DNA of 64,000 bases. It comes from Paraburkholderia sp. SOS3 (GTDB taxonomy: Bacteria; Pseudomonadota; Gammaproteobacteria; Burkholderiales; Burkholderiaceae). Both the position numbers and the translations under genes were made by a program. Within the stretch, counting starts at the first letter, position 1. Each line of letters starts with the position of its first letter. This document shows positions 1-9,720 of this stretch, piece after piece. Location: assembly GCF_001922345.1 (NCBI RefSeq), contig NZ_CP018811.1, positions 2,976,001 to 3,040,000 on the forward strand, written 5' to 3'. The notes below the pieces were generated by a model that ran no database searches, was not told the DNA's origin, and saw only the letters and a list, made by a program, of their open reading frames with translations.

Positions 1-1006
1 CGTTCGCCATCGGCCCTTCCACGTAGAGCTGTTCGGGCGGGACCGCCGCCGACATCAGCAGTTTCACCTTGTGGTCGTAGAACACGTCGATGAGCCACGT
101 GAAGCGGCGCGCTTCCGACTGCATGCGCGGCGTCATTTGCGGCACGTCGGAAAGGATCACCGCATGAAAGCGCGAGGCGAGCTCCAGATAGTCGTTCTGC
201 GAGCGCGGACCGCCGCACAGCGTCGCGAAATCGAACCAGACGACGCCGTCCGCGCGGCGCAGCGCCTTCAGCTCGCGCTTTTCGATATGCAGCAGCGGAC
301 TTTCGTCGGGCACCGCGGCGAGTCGCGCGTAGGCATCGCGCAACGCCTTGTCGGCGGCGGCGCCAAGCGGCGTGAGATAGACCTCGACCTGCGACAGCGT
401 GCGCTGACGGTAATCGACACCCGCATCGACGTTGATCACATCGAGCTTGCTCTTGATCAGCTCGATCGCGGGCAGCATGCGGTCGCGGTGCAAACCGTCC
501 GGATACAGCGTATCGGGGTCGTAGTTGGACGTCATCACGAACTGCACGCCGTTCGTAAACAGCCGGTCGAGCAGGCGGTACAGGATCATCGCATCGGCAA
601 TGTCCGACACGTGGAATTCGTCGAAGCAGATGAGCCGGTAGCGCTTCGCGATCCGGCGTGCGAGTTCGTCGAGCGGATCGGCCTGCCCTTTCAGCTCGTC
701 GAGTTCGCGATGCACTTCGCGCATGAATTCGTGGAAGTGCAGGCGTGTCTTGCGCGTGAGCGGCACGATCATATAGAAGCTGTCCATCAGGAAGCTCTTG
801 CCGCGGCCCACGCCGCCCCACATGTAGACGCCGCGCGGCAAGTCCGGATGCATGATCAGCTTCATGAACGCATTCGGCCGGCGCGCCTTGTACGCCACCC
901 ACTCTTCATAGCATCGCTGCAGACGATCGACTGCCGCGCGTTGCGCAGGGTCGGACTGATAACCCCGAGTCTGCAGCTCGTTTTCGTAGTATTCGGTGAC
1001 GTTCAT
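1..1006 (-). CDS. zapE: Cell division protein ZapE (AFG1-family ATPase), 3' end cut by window edge
   Basis: The minus-strand reading frame starts at an ATG at 1006 and runs off the left edge, giving about 335 residues of a protein normally near 365. A Walker A motif (GVGRGKS, about residues 65-71) and a Walker B motif followed by the AFG1 signature (LICFDEFHVSDIADA, about 122-136) identify the AFG1/LACE1 family. ZapE is known in E. coli as an ATPase that binds FtsZ and destabilises its polymers late in division. It is the last visible gene of the sucA-odhB-lpdA-zapE run, with a strong hairpin in the 134 bp separating it from lpdA. Family assignment is firm; cotranscription is inferred from strand and spacing. 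Confidence 0.93.
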   Translation of the reverse strand, partial: MNVTEYYENELQTRGYQSDPAQRAAVDRLQRCYEEWVAYKARRPNAFMKLIMHPDLPRGVYMWGGVGRGKSFLMDSFYMIVPLTRKTRLHFHEFMREVHRELDELKGQADPLDELARRIAKRYRLICFDEFHVSDIADAMILYRLLDRLFTNGVQFVMTSNYDPDTLYPDGLHRDRMLPAIELIKSKLDVINVDAGVDYRQRTLSQVEVYLTPLGAAADKALRDAYARLAAVPDESPLLHIEKRELKALRRADGVVWFDFATLCGGPRSQNDYLELASRFHAVILSDVPQMTPRMQSEARRFTWLIDVFYDHKVKLLMSAAVPPEQLYVEGPMAN

Positions 1007-1066
1007 CGTGTGCGGCTTGTGTAGCTCATGTGACTTGTGCGATCGACGCACTTGCACAGCAGATAA

Positions 1067-1105
1067 GACGAAGGCGGGAGGGTTCGCACCCTGCCCGCCT
1101 TCGTC
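1067..1105 (-). terminator. Strong hairpin between lpdA and zapE (partial terminator or processing stem)
   Basis: A perfect 12-bp stem (GACGAAGGCGGG at 1067-1078 with CCCGCCTTCGTC at 1094-1105) encloses a second perfect stem (AGGGT/ACCCT) with a TCGC loop. No U-tract follows on either strand, so it is not a classical intrinsic terminator. It could attenuate transcription into zapE or protect the 3' end of the lpdA message. Confidence 0.6.
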
Positions 1106-1140
1106 GTGATACCCAATGCGAGGAATCGGGCTCTTCGGAC

Positions 1141-2571
1141 TTACATGTTCAGCGCGCGCTTGTCGACGGCGAGCGCCGCTTCACGCATCACCTCGGACAG
1201 CGACGGATGCGGATGGCAAATGCGGCCGATATCTTCCGACGCGGCCTTGAACTCCATCGCCACCACGGCTTCCGCGATCAGATCGGACGCGTTCGCCGAA
1301 ATGATATGCACGCCGAGCAGCTCGTCGGTCTTCGCGTCGGCGATCATCTTGACGAAACCGTCGGCTTTATTGATGCCGAGTGCGCGACCATTCGCCATGA
1401 ACGGGAACTGGCCCGTCTTGATCTCGCGGCCTTCGGCCTTCAGCTGCTGCTCGGTCTTGCCGACCCATGCGATTTCCGGCTCGGTGTAGATCACCCACGG
1501 AATGCAGTTGTAGTCGATATGCGGCTTCTGCCCGTCGATGATTTCGGCGACCAGCACGCCTTCGTCTTCGGCCTTGTGGGCGAGCATCGGACCGCGCACG
1601 ACATCGCCGATCGCGTAGACGTTCGGCACGCTCGTCGCGCAGTGATCGTCGACGTCGATAAAGCCGCGCTCGTTCGCCTTCAGGCCGATCGCCTCGAGAC
1701 CGAGATTGTCGGTATTCGGCACGCGGCCGATCGACACGATCAGGCGGTCGGCGTCGAGCGTCTGCGCGTTGCCGTCCTTGTCCGTATAAGCGATCGACAC
1801 GCTGTTCGCAGTGGTCTTCACTTCGCCCACCTTCACGCCGACGTGAATGTCGAGGCCCTGCTTCCTGAACTGCTTGGCGGCTTCCTTCGCGAGCGCCTGG
1901 TCGGCCGCGCCGAGGAACTCGGGCAGCGCTTCGAGCACGGTCACGTCGGCGCCGAGACGCCGCCACACCGAGCCGAGTTCCAGACCGATCACGCCCGCGC
2001 CGATCACGGCGAGCTTCTTCGGCACTTCGGTAAACGACAACGCGCCTTCGTTATCGGCGACGATCCTGTTGTCGACCGGCACGTTCGGCAGATGGCGCGC
2101 CTTCGAACCCGTCGCGATGATCACGTTCTTCGCGACGACGGTCTCGGTTTCGCCTTCGCCGCTGACTTCGATCTGCACGCCGGCGTCGCTCCTGCCCATG
2201 AACTTGCCGTGGCCCTTGAGCCACGTGATCTTGTTCTTGCGGAACAGGAACTCGATGCCCTTCGTCATCTTCTCGACGATGCTTTCCTTGCGCGACAACA
2301 TCTTCGCGATGTCGACCTTGACATTTTCCACGCTGATGCCGTGGTCCGCGAGATGGTGCGACGCGTTCTCGAACTCTTCCGACGAGGCGAGCAGCGCCTT
2401 CGACGGGATGCAGCCGACGTTCAGACACGTGCCGCCGAGCTTCAGCGCGCCGGCCGGGTTCTTCCACTTTTCGATACAGGCGACGCTCTTGCCGAGTTGC
2501 GCGGCACGGATCGCGGCGATATAGCCGCCGGGACCGGCACCGATCACGACGACGTCAAATTCTTTGGACAT
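1141..2571 (-). CDS. lpdA: Dihydrolipoyl dehydrogenase (E3) of the 2-oxoglutarate dehydrogenase complex
   Basis: 476 residues. The ATG at 2571 places the FAD-binding GAGPGG motif at residues 11-16; an upstream in-frame start would add an unlikely 12-residue tail. The redox-active disulfide motif GGTCLNVGC puts the cysteines at 49 and 54. An NAD-binding [10 protein letters not shown] motif lies mid-protein, and the C-terminal HPHPSLSE holds the catalytic His/Glu pair. It reoxidises dihydrolipoamide on E2, reducing NAD+. It lies 136 bp downstream of odhB, so this E3 (often called odhL) is probably dedicated to the OGDH complex; sharing with pyruvate dehydrogenase cannot be excluded. Confidence 0.96.
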   Translation of the reverse strand: MSKEFDVVVIGAGPGGYIAAIRAAQLGKSVACIEKWKNPAGALKLGGTCLNVGCIPSKALLASSEEFENASHHLADHGISVENVKVDIAKMLSRKESIVEKMTKGIEFLFRKNKITWLKGHGKFMGRSDAGVQIEVSGEGETETVVAKNVIIATGSKARHLPNVPVDNRIVADNEGALSFTEVPKKLAVIGAGVIGLELGSVWRRLGADVTVLEALPEFLGAADQALAKEAAKQFRKQGLDIHVGVKVGEVKTTANSVSIAYTDKDGNAQTLDADRLIVSIGRVPNTDNLGLEAIGLKANERGFIDVDDHCATSVPNVYAIGDVVRGPMLAHKAEDEGVLVAEIIDGQKPHIDYNCIPWVIYTEPEIAWVGKTEQQLKAEGREIKTGQFPFMANGRALGINKADGFVKMIADAKTDELLGVHIISANASDLIAEAVVAMEFKAASEDIGRICHPHPSLSEVMREAALAVDKRALNM

Positions 2572-2707
2572 GACAATCCTTTGGAGAGGAAGGCGCCGCA
2601 CAGCCACGCTTCGTGGCGCGCGACGCTCCGGTACTGACTGCGTACTGTGAACGACATGCGCGTTGCCTCGCTACCACCGAGGCAAGCGCGAGGCGCTGTA
2701 CGGCGGC

Positions 2708-3991
2708 TTACAGGTCGAGCAGCAAGCGCGCCGGGTCTTCGAGCGCATCCTTCATCGCGACGAGCGACAGCACCGCTTCGCGGCCGTCGATGATCCGGTG
2801 ATCGTACGACAGCGCGAGGTAGTTGATCGGACGGATCACGATCTGGCCGTTCTCGACAACCGGCCGCTCCTTCGTCGCATGCACGCCCAGAATGGCCGAC
2901 TGCGGCGGGTTGATGATCGGCGTCGACAGCATCGAACCGAACACGCCGCCGTTCGAGATCGAGAACGTGCCGCCCGTCATTTCTTCGATCGACAGCTTGC
3001 CGTCCTTCGCCTTCTGGCCGAATTCGGCGATCTTCTTTTCGATGTCGGCGAGGCTCATCTGGTCCGCGTTGCGCAGGATCGGCACGACGAGGCCGCGCGG
3101 CGAGCCAACTGCGATACCGATGTCGAAGTAGCCGTGATAGACGATGTCGTTGCCGTCGATCGACGCGTTCACGAGCGGGAATTTCTTCAGCGCATGGACA
3201 GCCGCCTTCACGAAGAACGACATGAAGCCGAGCTTCACGCCGTGTTCCTTCTCGAAGCGGTCCTTGTACTTGTTGCGCAGATCCATGACCGGAGCCATGT
3301 TCACTTCGTTGAACGTCGTGAGGATCGCGTTCGTTTGCTGCGACTCGAGCAGACGCTCGGCGATACGCGCGCGCAGGCGCGACATCGGCACACGCTGCTC
3401 CGGACGATCCTGCAGCCATTGATCCGCACCCGGCGCCTTGACGTCGGGCAGCGACGGACGCGCAGCCTTCGGCGCGGCAGCCGGTGCCGGCGCGGCCTTC
3501 GGGGCCGGGGATGCCGAACCCGCCGCCGCTGCCCCGACGACGTCCTGCTTCGTGATACGGCCATCGCGGCCCGTGCCGGCGACGTCGCCGGCCGACAGGT
3601 TTTTCTCGGCCATCAGCTTCGTGGCAGCCGGCGACGACGCTGCATTCGCGTTCGCTGCGGCGGGCGCTGCCTGTGCCGCCTGCGCCGGAGCGGCTTCGGC
3701 CTGCGGCGCGGGCTTCACTTCGGCTTCGACGGCTGCGGCGCCTGCCTTGCCTTCGGTGTCGATCTTCGCGATCACTTCGTCGGCGACGACGATGTCGCCG
3801 TCGTGCTTGATGACCTGCGCCAGCACGCCGGCGGACGGCGCCGGCACTTCGAGCACGACTTTATCGGTCTCGATTTCAATAAGGATTTCGTCCTGCGTCA
3901 CCGCTTCACCCGGCTTCTTCTTCCACTGCAGCATCGTGGCTTCGGACACCGACTCGGAAAGCTGGGGAACCTTGACTTCAACAATAGACAT
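2708..3991 (-). CDS. odhB: Dihydrolipoyllysine-residue succinyltransferase (E2 of 2-oxoglutarate dehydrogenase)
   Basis: 427 residues, the normal size for SucB/OdhB. An N-terminal lipoyl domain carries the lipoyl-lysine motif ETDKVVLEV with K44. An Ala/Pro-rich linker, a peripheral-subunit-binding domain (about residues 125-160, with [13 protein letters not shown]) and a second Ala/Pro linker follow. The C-terminal acyltransferase domain contains SYDHRIIDG with catalytic His398 and Asp402. It transfers the succinyl group from E1 to CoA in the TCA cycle. It sits between sucA and lpdA, as expected for the complex. Confidence 0.97.
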   Translation of the reverse strand: MSIVEVKVPQLSESVSEATMLQWKKKPGEAVTQDEILIEIETDKVVLEVPAPSAGVLAQVIKHDGDIVVADEVIAKIDTEGKAGAAAVEAEVKPAPQAEAAPAQAAQAAPAAANANAASSPAATKLMAEKNLSAGDVAGTGRDGRITKQDVVGAAAAGSASPAPKAAPAPAAAPKAARPSLPDVKAPGADQWLQDRPEQRVPMSRLRARIAERLLESQQTNAILTTFNEVNMAPVMDLRNKYKDRFEKEHGVKLGFMSFFVKAAVHALKKFPLVNASIDGNDIVYHGYFDIGIAVGSPRGLVVPILRNADQMSLADIEKKIAEFGQKAKDGKLSIEEMTGGTFSISNGGVFGSMLSTPIINPPQSAILGVHATKERPVVENGQIVIRPINYLALSYDHRIIDGREAVLSLVAMKDALEDPARLLLDL

Positions 3992-4031
3992 GTGATTTTC
4001 CTGGGACTCTATATGAGCGTATTTGGCTAAC

Positions 4032-4091
4032 CGCGTGATTCAGCGCGTGATTCAGCAAATGACCGAGCGAATGACTCGTCGCATGATTCGC
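4032..4091. repeat. 12-bp degenerate tandem repeat between odhB and sucA
   Basis: Five consecutive 12-bp units begin at 4032: CGCGTGATTCAG twice, then CAAATGACCGAG, CGAATGACTCGT and CGCATGATTCGC. The first two are identical and the rest diverge while keeping a central ATGA/GTGA core. The array occupies much of the 219-bp gap inside the operon. Confidence 0.75.
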
Positions 4092-4172
4092 GCGTGTTCT
4101 GAGGCTCTGTTCTGGAGACGTCGTTCTGTCGCTAAGGGAAGCGAACCGCGTGCGCACTGCGAGATGCGCCGC

Positions 4173-4196
4173 GGGAAAGCGCGCTTGCGCTTTCCC
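4173..4196 (-). other. Perfect hairpin just after the sucA stop codon
   Basis: GGGAAAGCGC (4173-4182) pairs perfectly with GCGCTTTCCC (4187-4196) around a four-base loop, 14 bp beyond the sucA stop. There is no U-tract. A role as an mRNA-stabilising or attenuating stem within the sucA-odhB message is inferred. Confidence 0.6.
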
Positions 4197-4210
4197 GGTT
4201 CGCGTTGCCG

Positions 4211-7069
4211 TTATTTAACGATTGCTGCGCCCTTCAGACGGCCGAAAGCGCCTTCGACGAGCGCCTTCTGCTGCTCGTAGTGCTTCGCGTAGTAACCGAC
4301 GGCCGGCGATGCCGATGCCGGGCGGCCGCTGTACGCGAGCTTCTGGCCTTCCTTCATGCCTTCCTTCAGGTGGTGCTCGATGTAGAACCACGGGCCCTGA
4401 TTCTGCGGCTCGTCCTGCACCCAGACCACCTCGGTCGCGTTGTCGTACTTCTTCATTTCCGCTTCGAACTGCTTGTGCGCAAACGGATAAAGCTGTTCGA
4501 CACGGATGATCGCGACGTCGGTCGACTTCGCTTCGCGGCGATGCGCGACGAGGTCGAAATACACGCGGCCCGAGCATGCGAGCACGCGCTTGACCTTCTT
4601 CGGATCGATCGAATCGTCGACCTCGCCGATGACCGTCTGGAACGAACCCTTCGCGAGTTCGGACAGATCCGACACGGCTTCCTTGTGACGCAGCAGCGAC
4701 TTCGGCGTGAAGACAATCAGCGGCTTGCGGAACAGGCGGATCATCTGACGGCGCATCAGATGGAAAATCTGCGCCGGCGTGGTCGGCTGGACCACTTGCA
4801 TGTTGTGGTCCGCGCACAGTTGCAGGAAACGCTCGATGCGCGACGACGAATGCTCCGGACCCTGGCCTTCATACCCGTGCGGCAGCAGCATGGTCAGACC
4901 CGAGACGCGGCCCCACTTCACTTCGCCCGACGAGATGAACTGGTCGATCACGACCTGCGCGCCGTTCACGAAGTCGCCGAACTGGCCTTCCCATGCGACG
5001 AACGTATTCGGTTCGGCGGTCGAGTAGCCGTACTCGAAACCGAGCACCGCTTCTTCGGACAGCACGGAGTCGATGACCGTGAACTTCGCCTGACCGTCCG
5101 CGACGTTCTGCAGCGGCACGTACGTGCCGTCGTTCCAGCGCTCCCGGTTCTGGTCGTGCAGCACCGCGTGACGGTGCGTGAACGTGCCGCGGCCCGAATC
5201 CTGGCCCGTCAGACGCACGGCGTAGCCTGATGCGACGAGCGACGCGAACGCGAGGTGCTCGCCCATGCCCCAGTCGAGCGGCGCTTCGCCGCGGCCCATC
5301 GCACGACGGTCGTTGATCACGCGCTCGACGAGCGGGTGCAGCTTGAAGCTTTCCGGAATCGTCGTGATGCGCTCGGCGAGGCGCTTCAGTTCCGCGAGCG
5401 GCACGGCCGTGTCGGCGGCGTCGGTCCATTTGCGGTTCAGGAACGGCACCCAGTCGACCGCGTACTTGCTCTTGTAGTTCGAGAGCACCGGGTCGATCGT
5501 GTGATGGCCTTCGTCCATCGCCTTGCGGTAGGCCTTGACGAACTCGTCGCCCTGTTCAGCGGTGATGACGCCCTGCTGCACGAGCTTTTCCGCGTACAGC
5601 GCGCGCGTGCCCGGGTGCCTGGCGATCGTCTTGTACATCAATGGCTGCGTGACCGCCGGCGTGTCCTGCTCGTTGTGGCCGAGCTTGCGGAAGCAGATGA
5701 TGTCGACCACGACATCCTTGTGGAACTGCATGCGGTAGTCGATGGCCAGCTGCGTGGCGAGCACGACCGCTTCCGGATCGTCGCCGTTCACGTGCAGCAC
5801 CGGCGCCTCGATCATCTTGACCACGTCCGTGCAATACAGCGTGGAGCGCGAGTCGCGCGGATCCGACGTCGTAAAGCCGATCTGGTTGTTGATGACGATA
5901 TGCAGCGTGCCGTGCGTGCCATAACCGCGCGTCTGCGCAAGGTTCAGCGTTTCCATCACGACGCCCTGGCCGGCGAAGGCCGCGTCGCCGTGGATCTGCA
6001 CCGGCAGCACCTGCAGGCCTACGTCGTCGCCGCGACGGTCCATACGGGCCTTCGCCGAACCTTCGACAACCGGGTTGACGATTTCGAGGTGCGACGGGTT
6101 GAACGCGAGCGACAGGTGAACCGGGCCGCCTTCGGTCGCGACATCCGACGAGAAGCCCTTGTGGTACTTCACATCGCCGGCCGGCAGATCGTCGACGTGC
6201 TTGCCTTCGAATTCGGCGAACAGGTCGGCCGGCATCTTGCCGAGCGTGTTCACGAGCACATTCAGACGGCCGCGGTGCGCCATGCCGATGACGATTTCCT
6301 GCACGCCCTTTGCGCCGCCGTGACGCACGACCTCATCCATCGATGCGATGAAGCTCTCGCCGCCTTCGAGCGAGAAGCGCTTCTGGCCGACGTATTTCGT
6401 ATGCAGGAAGCGCTCGAGACCTTCGGCCGCGGTCAGGCGGTTCAGGATGTGCTTCTTCTTCTCGCTCGAGAAGTTCGGCGTCGAGCGGATCGATTCGAGC
6501 CGCTCCTTCCACCAGCGCTTCTGCTCGGGATCGCTGATGTACATGTACTCGGCGCCGATCGTGCCGCAATACGTGTCGCGCAGATTCTTCACGATGTCGC
6601 GCAGCGATGCGTGCTCGAAGCCGAAGTACAGCGCATTCGCGTTGAACACCTGGTCCATGTCGGCTTCGGTGAAGTCGTAGAACGCGGGTTCGAGTTCAGG
6701 GATCGGGGGACGTTCGCGGCGCTTCAGCGGATCGAGATTGGCCCATTGCGAGCCAAGGAAGCGGTATGCGTCGATGAGGGACTGGACAAAAACCTGTTTG
6801 CGGGCAGTGGATTCTTCCGCACCGCCTGCGACGCGCGGCAGGAAAGCATTCGCTTTCGCGCGCTGGGCGAACGATTCGACGATCGGGCCGTGGGCCACGT
6901 CGTTAGCACTGGTGCCATCCGATGCAGGAGTGTTCTGCAACGCGTCGAAATAGCTGCGCCAGTTCTCGGGCACTGACGCCGGATTGTCGAGATACGCTTC
7001 GTACAGTTCTTCTACGTACGGAGCATTGCCGCCGAACAGATACGAGTTCAGCTGGAATTGCTTCATCAT
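4211..7069 (-). CDS. sucA: 2-oxoglutarate dehydrogenase E1 component
   Basis: 952 residues with the ATG at 7069 (a second ATG follows immediately, MMKQFQLNSYLFGGN); E. coli SucA is 933. It has the N-terminal E2-binding segment (YLFGGNAPYVEELYEAYL), the KRFSLEGGES motif, the thiamine diphosphate-binding GDAAFAGQGVVMETLNL region, and the transketolase-like pyrimidine-binding C-terminal half (GTFTHRHAVLHDQ, LPHGYEGQGPEHSS). It decarboxylates 2-oxoglutarate and succinylates the lipoyl group of OdhB. It is the first gene of the sucA-odhB-lpdA-zapE operon and has a roughly 120-nt leader with conserved-looking secondary structure. Confidence 0.97.
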   Translation of the reverse strand: MMKQFQLNSYLFGGNAPYVEELYEAYLDNPASVPENWRSYFDALQNTPASDGTSANDVAHGPIVESFAQRAKANAFLPRVAGGAEESTARKQVFVQSLIDAYRFLGSQWANLDPLKRRERPPIPELEPAFYDFTEADMDQVFNANALYFGFEHASLRDIVKNLRDTYCGTIGAEYMYISDPEQKRWWKERLESIRSTPNFSSEKKKHILNRLTAAEGLERFLHTKYVGQKRFSLEGGESFIASMDEVVRHGGAKGVQEIVIGMAHRGRLNVLVNTLGKMPADLFAEFEGKHVDDLPAGDVKYHKGFSSDVATEGGPVHLSLAFNPSHLEIVNPVVEGSAKARMDRRGDDVGLQVLPVQIHGDAAFAGQGVVMETLNLAQTRGYGTHGTLHIVINNQIGFTTSDPRDSRSTLYCTDVVKMIEAPVLHVNGDDPEAVVLATQLAIDYRMQFHKDVVVDIICFRKLGHNEQDTPAVTQPLMYKTIARHPGTRALYAEKLVQQGVITAEQGDEFVKAYRKAMDEGHHTIDPVLSNYKSKYAVDWVPFLNRKWTDAADTAVPLAELKRLAERITTIPESFKLHPLVERVINDRRAMGRGEAPLDWGMGEHLAFASLVASGYAVRLTGQDSGRGTFTHRHAVLHDQNRERWNDGTYVPLQNVADGQAKFTVIDSVLSEEAVLGFEYGYSTAEPNTFVAWEGQFGDFVNGAQVVIDQFISSGEVKWGRVSGLTMLLPHGYEGQGPEHSSSRIERFLQLCADHNMQVVQPTTPAQIFHLMRRQMIRLFRKPLIVFTPKSLLRHKEAVSDLSELAKGSFQTVIGEVDDSIDPKKVKRVLACSGRVYFDLVAHRREAKSTDVAIIRVEQLYPFAHKQFEAEMKKYDNATEVVWVQDEPQNQGPWFYIEHHLKEGMKEGQKLAYSGRPASASPAVGYYAKHYEQQKALVEGAFGRLKGAAIVK

Positions 7070-7119
7070 GTTTACGCTCACCTTTCGTCGAGTTTCTCGA
7101 GAAATAGCGGGTTGTTGAA

Positions 7120-7179
7120 CCTTCCGCGACACGGCCTGACCGTTTAGCGGATTGCGCGAATCAAGTCTTGCTTGGAAGG
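7120..7179 (-). ncRNA. Candidate structured sucA leader (sucA-type 5' UTR element)
   Basis: On the minus strand, 50-110 nt upstream of the sucA start, CCTTCC (7174-7179) can pair with GGAAGG (7120-7125). This closes a domain with two inner hairpins, GATT-CGCGC-AATC (7150-7162) and ACGG-TCAGG-CCGT (7131-7143). A conserved RNA called the sucA motif is known upstream of sucA in Burkholderiales, and position and compactness fit. The match to the published consensus was not checked, so the family call is an inference. Confidence 0.5.
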
Positions 7180-7456
7180 ACCTAAAACTTGCATCCGCGG
7201 AGAATAGCACATAACCATCCCGAATGCCCGCATGCAAAGGCCCCGAACGCCCGTTGGAAAAGGGTTCGCGGGACAATGGCGCGATCGCTGCGATATATCT
7301 GCGGGCTTGCTGGGGCGCTCGCCGCAATATCGCCGCCTCGTCGATTCGAACCGCGCTTGCGACGACGCTTCGGGTCACGCCTCAAATCGCACAGAACACT
7401 TTGTGCAAAATCGCAACGATTGCGTCCGCTTCCATTGATATATCAGGGCGCGCACA

Positions 7457-7489
7457 AATAAAAAAAACCGCCCGAAAATCAGGGCGGTT
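7457..7489 (-). terminator. Intrinsic terminator of typA
   Basis: AACCGCCC (7466-7473) and GGGCGGTT (7482-7489) form an 8-bp stem with an 8-nt loop. On the minus strand it is followed directly by a run of about seven U residues. It lies 72 bp after the typA stop codon. Confidence 0.85.
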
Positions 7490-7560
7490 CTGTGATCCGG
7501 CAACTGCGAAAGCGCCCGGCAACGACGCGCTGGCGCCTTCAGGCGGAAAGGGGCGCAAGG

Positions 7561-9387
7561 TCAGTCGACCGCAGCTTCGCGGCTCGCGCGGCGACGCTCG
7601 TGCTCCTTCAGATGGCGCTTGCGCAGGCGGATCGAAACCGGCGTCACTTCGACGAGTTCGTCGTCGTCGATGAATTCGACTGCGTATTCGAGCGACATCT
7701 GGATCGGCGGGACGAGGCGCACCGCTTCGTCGGTGCCCGACGCGCGGACGTTCGTCAACTGCTTGCCCTTGATCGGGTTCACGACGAGGTCGTTATCGCG
7801 GCTGTGGATGCCGATGATCATGCCTTCGTACAGCGGATCGCCCGGCTTCACGAACATGCGGCCGCGATCCTGCAGCTTCCACAGCGCGTAGGCGACGGCC
7901 GCGCCGTCGTCCTGCGAGATCAGCACGCCATTGCGGCGCTCGCCGACCGAACCTTCCTTGATCGGGCCGTATTCGTCGAATACGTGGCTCATCAGACCCG
8001 TGCCGCGCGTGAGCGTGAGGAATTCGCTCTGGAAACCAATCAAACCGCGCGCCGGAATGCGGTATTCGAGGCGCGTGCGGCCGCGGGCGTCCGACGCCAT
8101 GTCGAGCATTTCGCCCTTGCGGCGGCCGAGTTCTTCCATCACGCCGCCCTGATGACCGTCTTCGACGTCGACCGTCAGCAGCTCGTACGGCTCCTGCTTC
8201 ACGCCGTCGACTTCCTGCAGCACGACGCGCGGCCGCGACACGGCGAGCTCGAACCCTTCGCGGCGCATGTTCTCGATCAGGATAGTGAGGTGCAGTTCGC
8301 CGCGGCCCGACACTTCGAAGACCGTTTCGTCGCCGGTATCGCGCACGCGCAACGCGACGTTATGGTTCAGTTCTTTCGTCAGACGGTCGCGAATCTGGCG
8401 GCTCGTGACGAATTTGCCTTCCTTGCCCGCGAGCGGCGACGAGTTCACGAGGAAGTTCATCGTGAGCGTCGGCTCGTCGACGGTGATCATCGGCAGCGCC
8501 TCGGGCTTGTCCTGCGCGCAGATCGTCGCGCCGATACCGATGTCTTCGATGCCGTTGATCAGCACGATGTCGCCGGCCTGCGCTTCGTCGACCTGCACAC
8601 GCTCGAGACCGTGGAACGACAGCACCTGGTTGATCTTGCGGTTCAGCACCTCGCCTTCGGGCCCGAAGCGCAGCGCAACCGCCTGGCCAGGCTTGATGCG
8701 GCCGCGGTTGATACGGCCAACGCCGATCCGGCCGACATACGTCGAGTAATCGAGCGATGTGATCTGCAGTTGCAGCGGACCGTCAGGGTCTGCCGGGCGC
8801 ACCGGCACGTGCTCGAGAATCGCTTCGAAAAGCGGCCGCATATCGCCTTCGCGCACGCTCGGATCAAGCCCTGCATAGCCGTTCAGGCCCGACGCATACA
8901 CTACCGGGAAATCGAGCTGTTCTTCGGTCGCGCCGAGCTTGTCGAACAGATCGAACGTCTGGTTGATGACCCAGTCGATGCGCGCGCCGGGCCGGTCGAC
9001 CTTGTTCACGACGACGATCGGCTTCAGGCCGAGCGCGAGCGCCTTCTTCGTGACGAAGCGCGTTTGCGGCATCGGGCCTTCGACGGCATCGACGAGCAGC
9101 AGCACGGAATCGACCATCGACAGCACGCGCTCCACTTCGCCGCCGAAGTCGGCGTGGCCCGGGGTGTCGACGATGTTGATGTGCGTGCCTTCGTATTCGA
9201 CCGCGCAGTTCTTCGCGAGAATGGTGATGCCCCGCTCTTTTTCGATGTCATTCGAATCCATCACGCGTTCCGCGATCTGCTGGTTTTCGCGGAAGGTGCC
9301 GGACTGGCGGAGCAACTGGTCGACGAGCGTGGTTTTGCCGTGGTCGACGTGGGCGATGATGGCGATATTGCGAAGAGCGCGGGACAT
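7561..9387 (-). CDS. typA: Ribosome-associated translational GTPase TypA/BipA
   Basis: 608 residues, as usual for TypA (about 605). The ATG at 9387 gives the typical start [20 protein letters not shown]; earlier in-frame starts would add a non-homologous tail. G1 is AHVDHGKT (about residues 12-19), the switch region ERGITI follows, G3 is DTPGHADF and G4 is NKVDR. Domains II, III and V and the TypA-specific C-terminal domain ([23 protein letters not shown]) follow. TypA is a nonessential elongation-factor-like GTPase acting on ribosome assembly and stress translation. It is monocistronic, with its own terminator. Confidence 0.96.
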   Translation of the reverse strand: MSRALRNIAIIAHVDHGKTTLVDQLLRQSGTFRENQQIAERVMDSNDIEKERGITILAKNCAVEYEGTHINIVDTPGHADFGGEVERVLSMVDSVLLLVDAVEGPMPQTRFVTKKALALGLKPIVVVNKVDRPGARIDWVINQTFDLFDKLGATEEQLDFPVVYASGLNGYAGLDPSVREGDMRPLFEAILEHVPVRPADPDGPLQLQITSLDYSTYVGRIGVGRINRGRIKPGQAVALRFGPEGEVLNRKINQVLSFHGLERVQVDEAQAGDIVLINGIEDIGIGATICAQDKPEALPMITVDEPTLTMNFLVNSSPLAGKEGKFVTSRQIRDRLTKELNHNVALRVRDTGDETVFEVSGRGELHLTILIENMRREGFELAVSRPRVVLQEVDGVKQEPYELLTVDVEDGHQGGVMEELGRRKGEMLDMASDARGRTRLEYRIPARGLIGFQSEFLTLTRGTGLMSHVFDEYGPIKEGSVGERRNGVLISQDDGAAVAYALWKLQDRGRMFVKPGDPLYEGMIIGIHSRDNDLVVNPIKGKQLTNVRASGTDEAVRLVPPIQMSLEYAVEFIDDDELVEVTPVSIRLRKRHLKEHERRRASREAAVD

Positions 9388-9720
9388 AGGAACCTGAGGA
9401 CGATTGAAGTGCCCGGCGGCGAGTGCTGAAGACAGCTTCGGCACATTCAGAACGCAAAGTGGGCGCACTTCCGGGAACCGCACATTCTAGCACGGACCTA
9501 TGACGCATTTAACACAATCGCCCTCGTATTCCCCAATAGGCACCGCGCGAAGCCGCGACCGCGACGGTTTAGCCGACGCCGCGCATTGACGGCGCGCAAG
9601 CTTCACGCGTCGCCCGCTTGTGTAACAAAACACCCTTTCCTAATCTGTAAGAACGCTTGCCATGTCAATTAAGCGTTCTTATAATCATGCCTAGTCAACC
9701 ATTGCTGTCGCATAAGAAAC
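9388..9720. promoter_or_regulatory. Divergent intergenic region between typA and the marR operon
   Basis: This 333-bp gap must hold the typA promoter, which I could not place, and the marR promoter and operator, which are annotated separately. No coding sequence was seen. Confidence 0.6.
9648..9685 (+). promoter_or_regulatory. marR promoter overlapped by a 34-bp palindromic operator
   Basis: A near-consensus sigma-70 promoter is visible: TTGCCA at 9657-9662, a 17-bp spacer, and TATAAT at 9680-9685. A perfect inverted repeat covers it, TAAGAACGCTT (9648-9658) with AAGCGTTCTTA (9671-9681), so a bound dimer would block both hexamers. The ATG of marR follows 36 bp downstream. MarR-family repressors typically autoregulate in this way; binding here by the adjacent MarR is inferred. 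Confidence 0.8.

Larger units (their letters stand above)
7070..7560. other. 491-bp intergenic region between typA and sucA
   Basis: It holds the sucA leader and promoter region on one side and the typA terminator on the other. Between about 7180 and 7455 I see no convincing gene; short reading frames there have no ribosome-binding site or recognisable protein character. Confidence 0.6.

Noticed and set aside
1067..1105. The lpdA-zapE hairpin as a full intrinsic terminator
   Set aside because: No U-tract is present on either strand, so it was recorded as a strong stem with uncertain role.
5255..6976. A 573-residue plus-strand frame opposite sucA
   Set aside because: It has antisense shadow composition, no ribosome-binding site and no family features.
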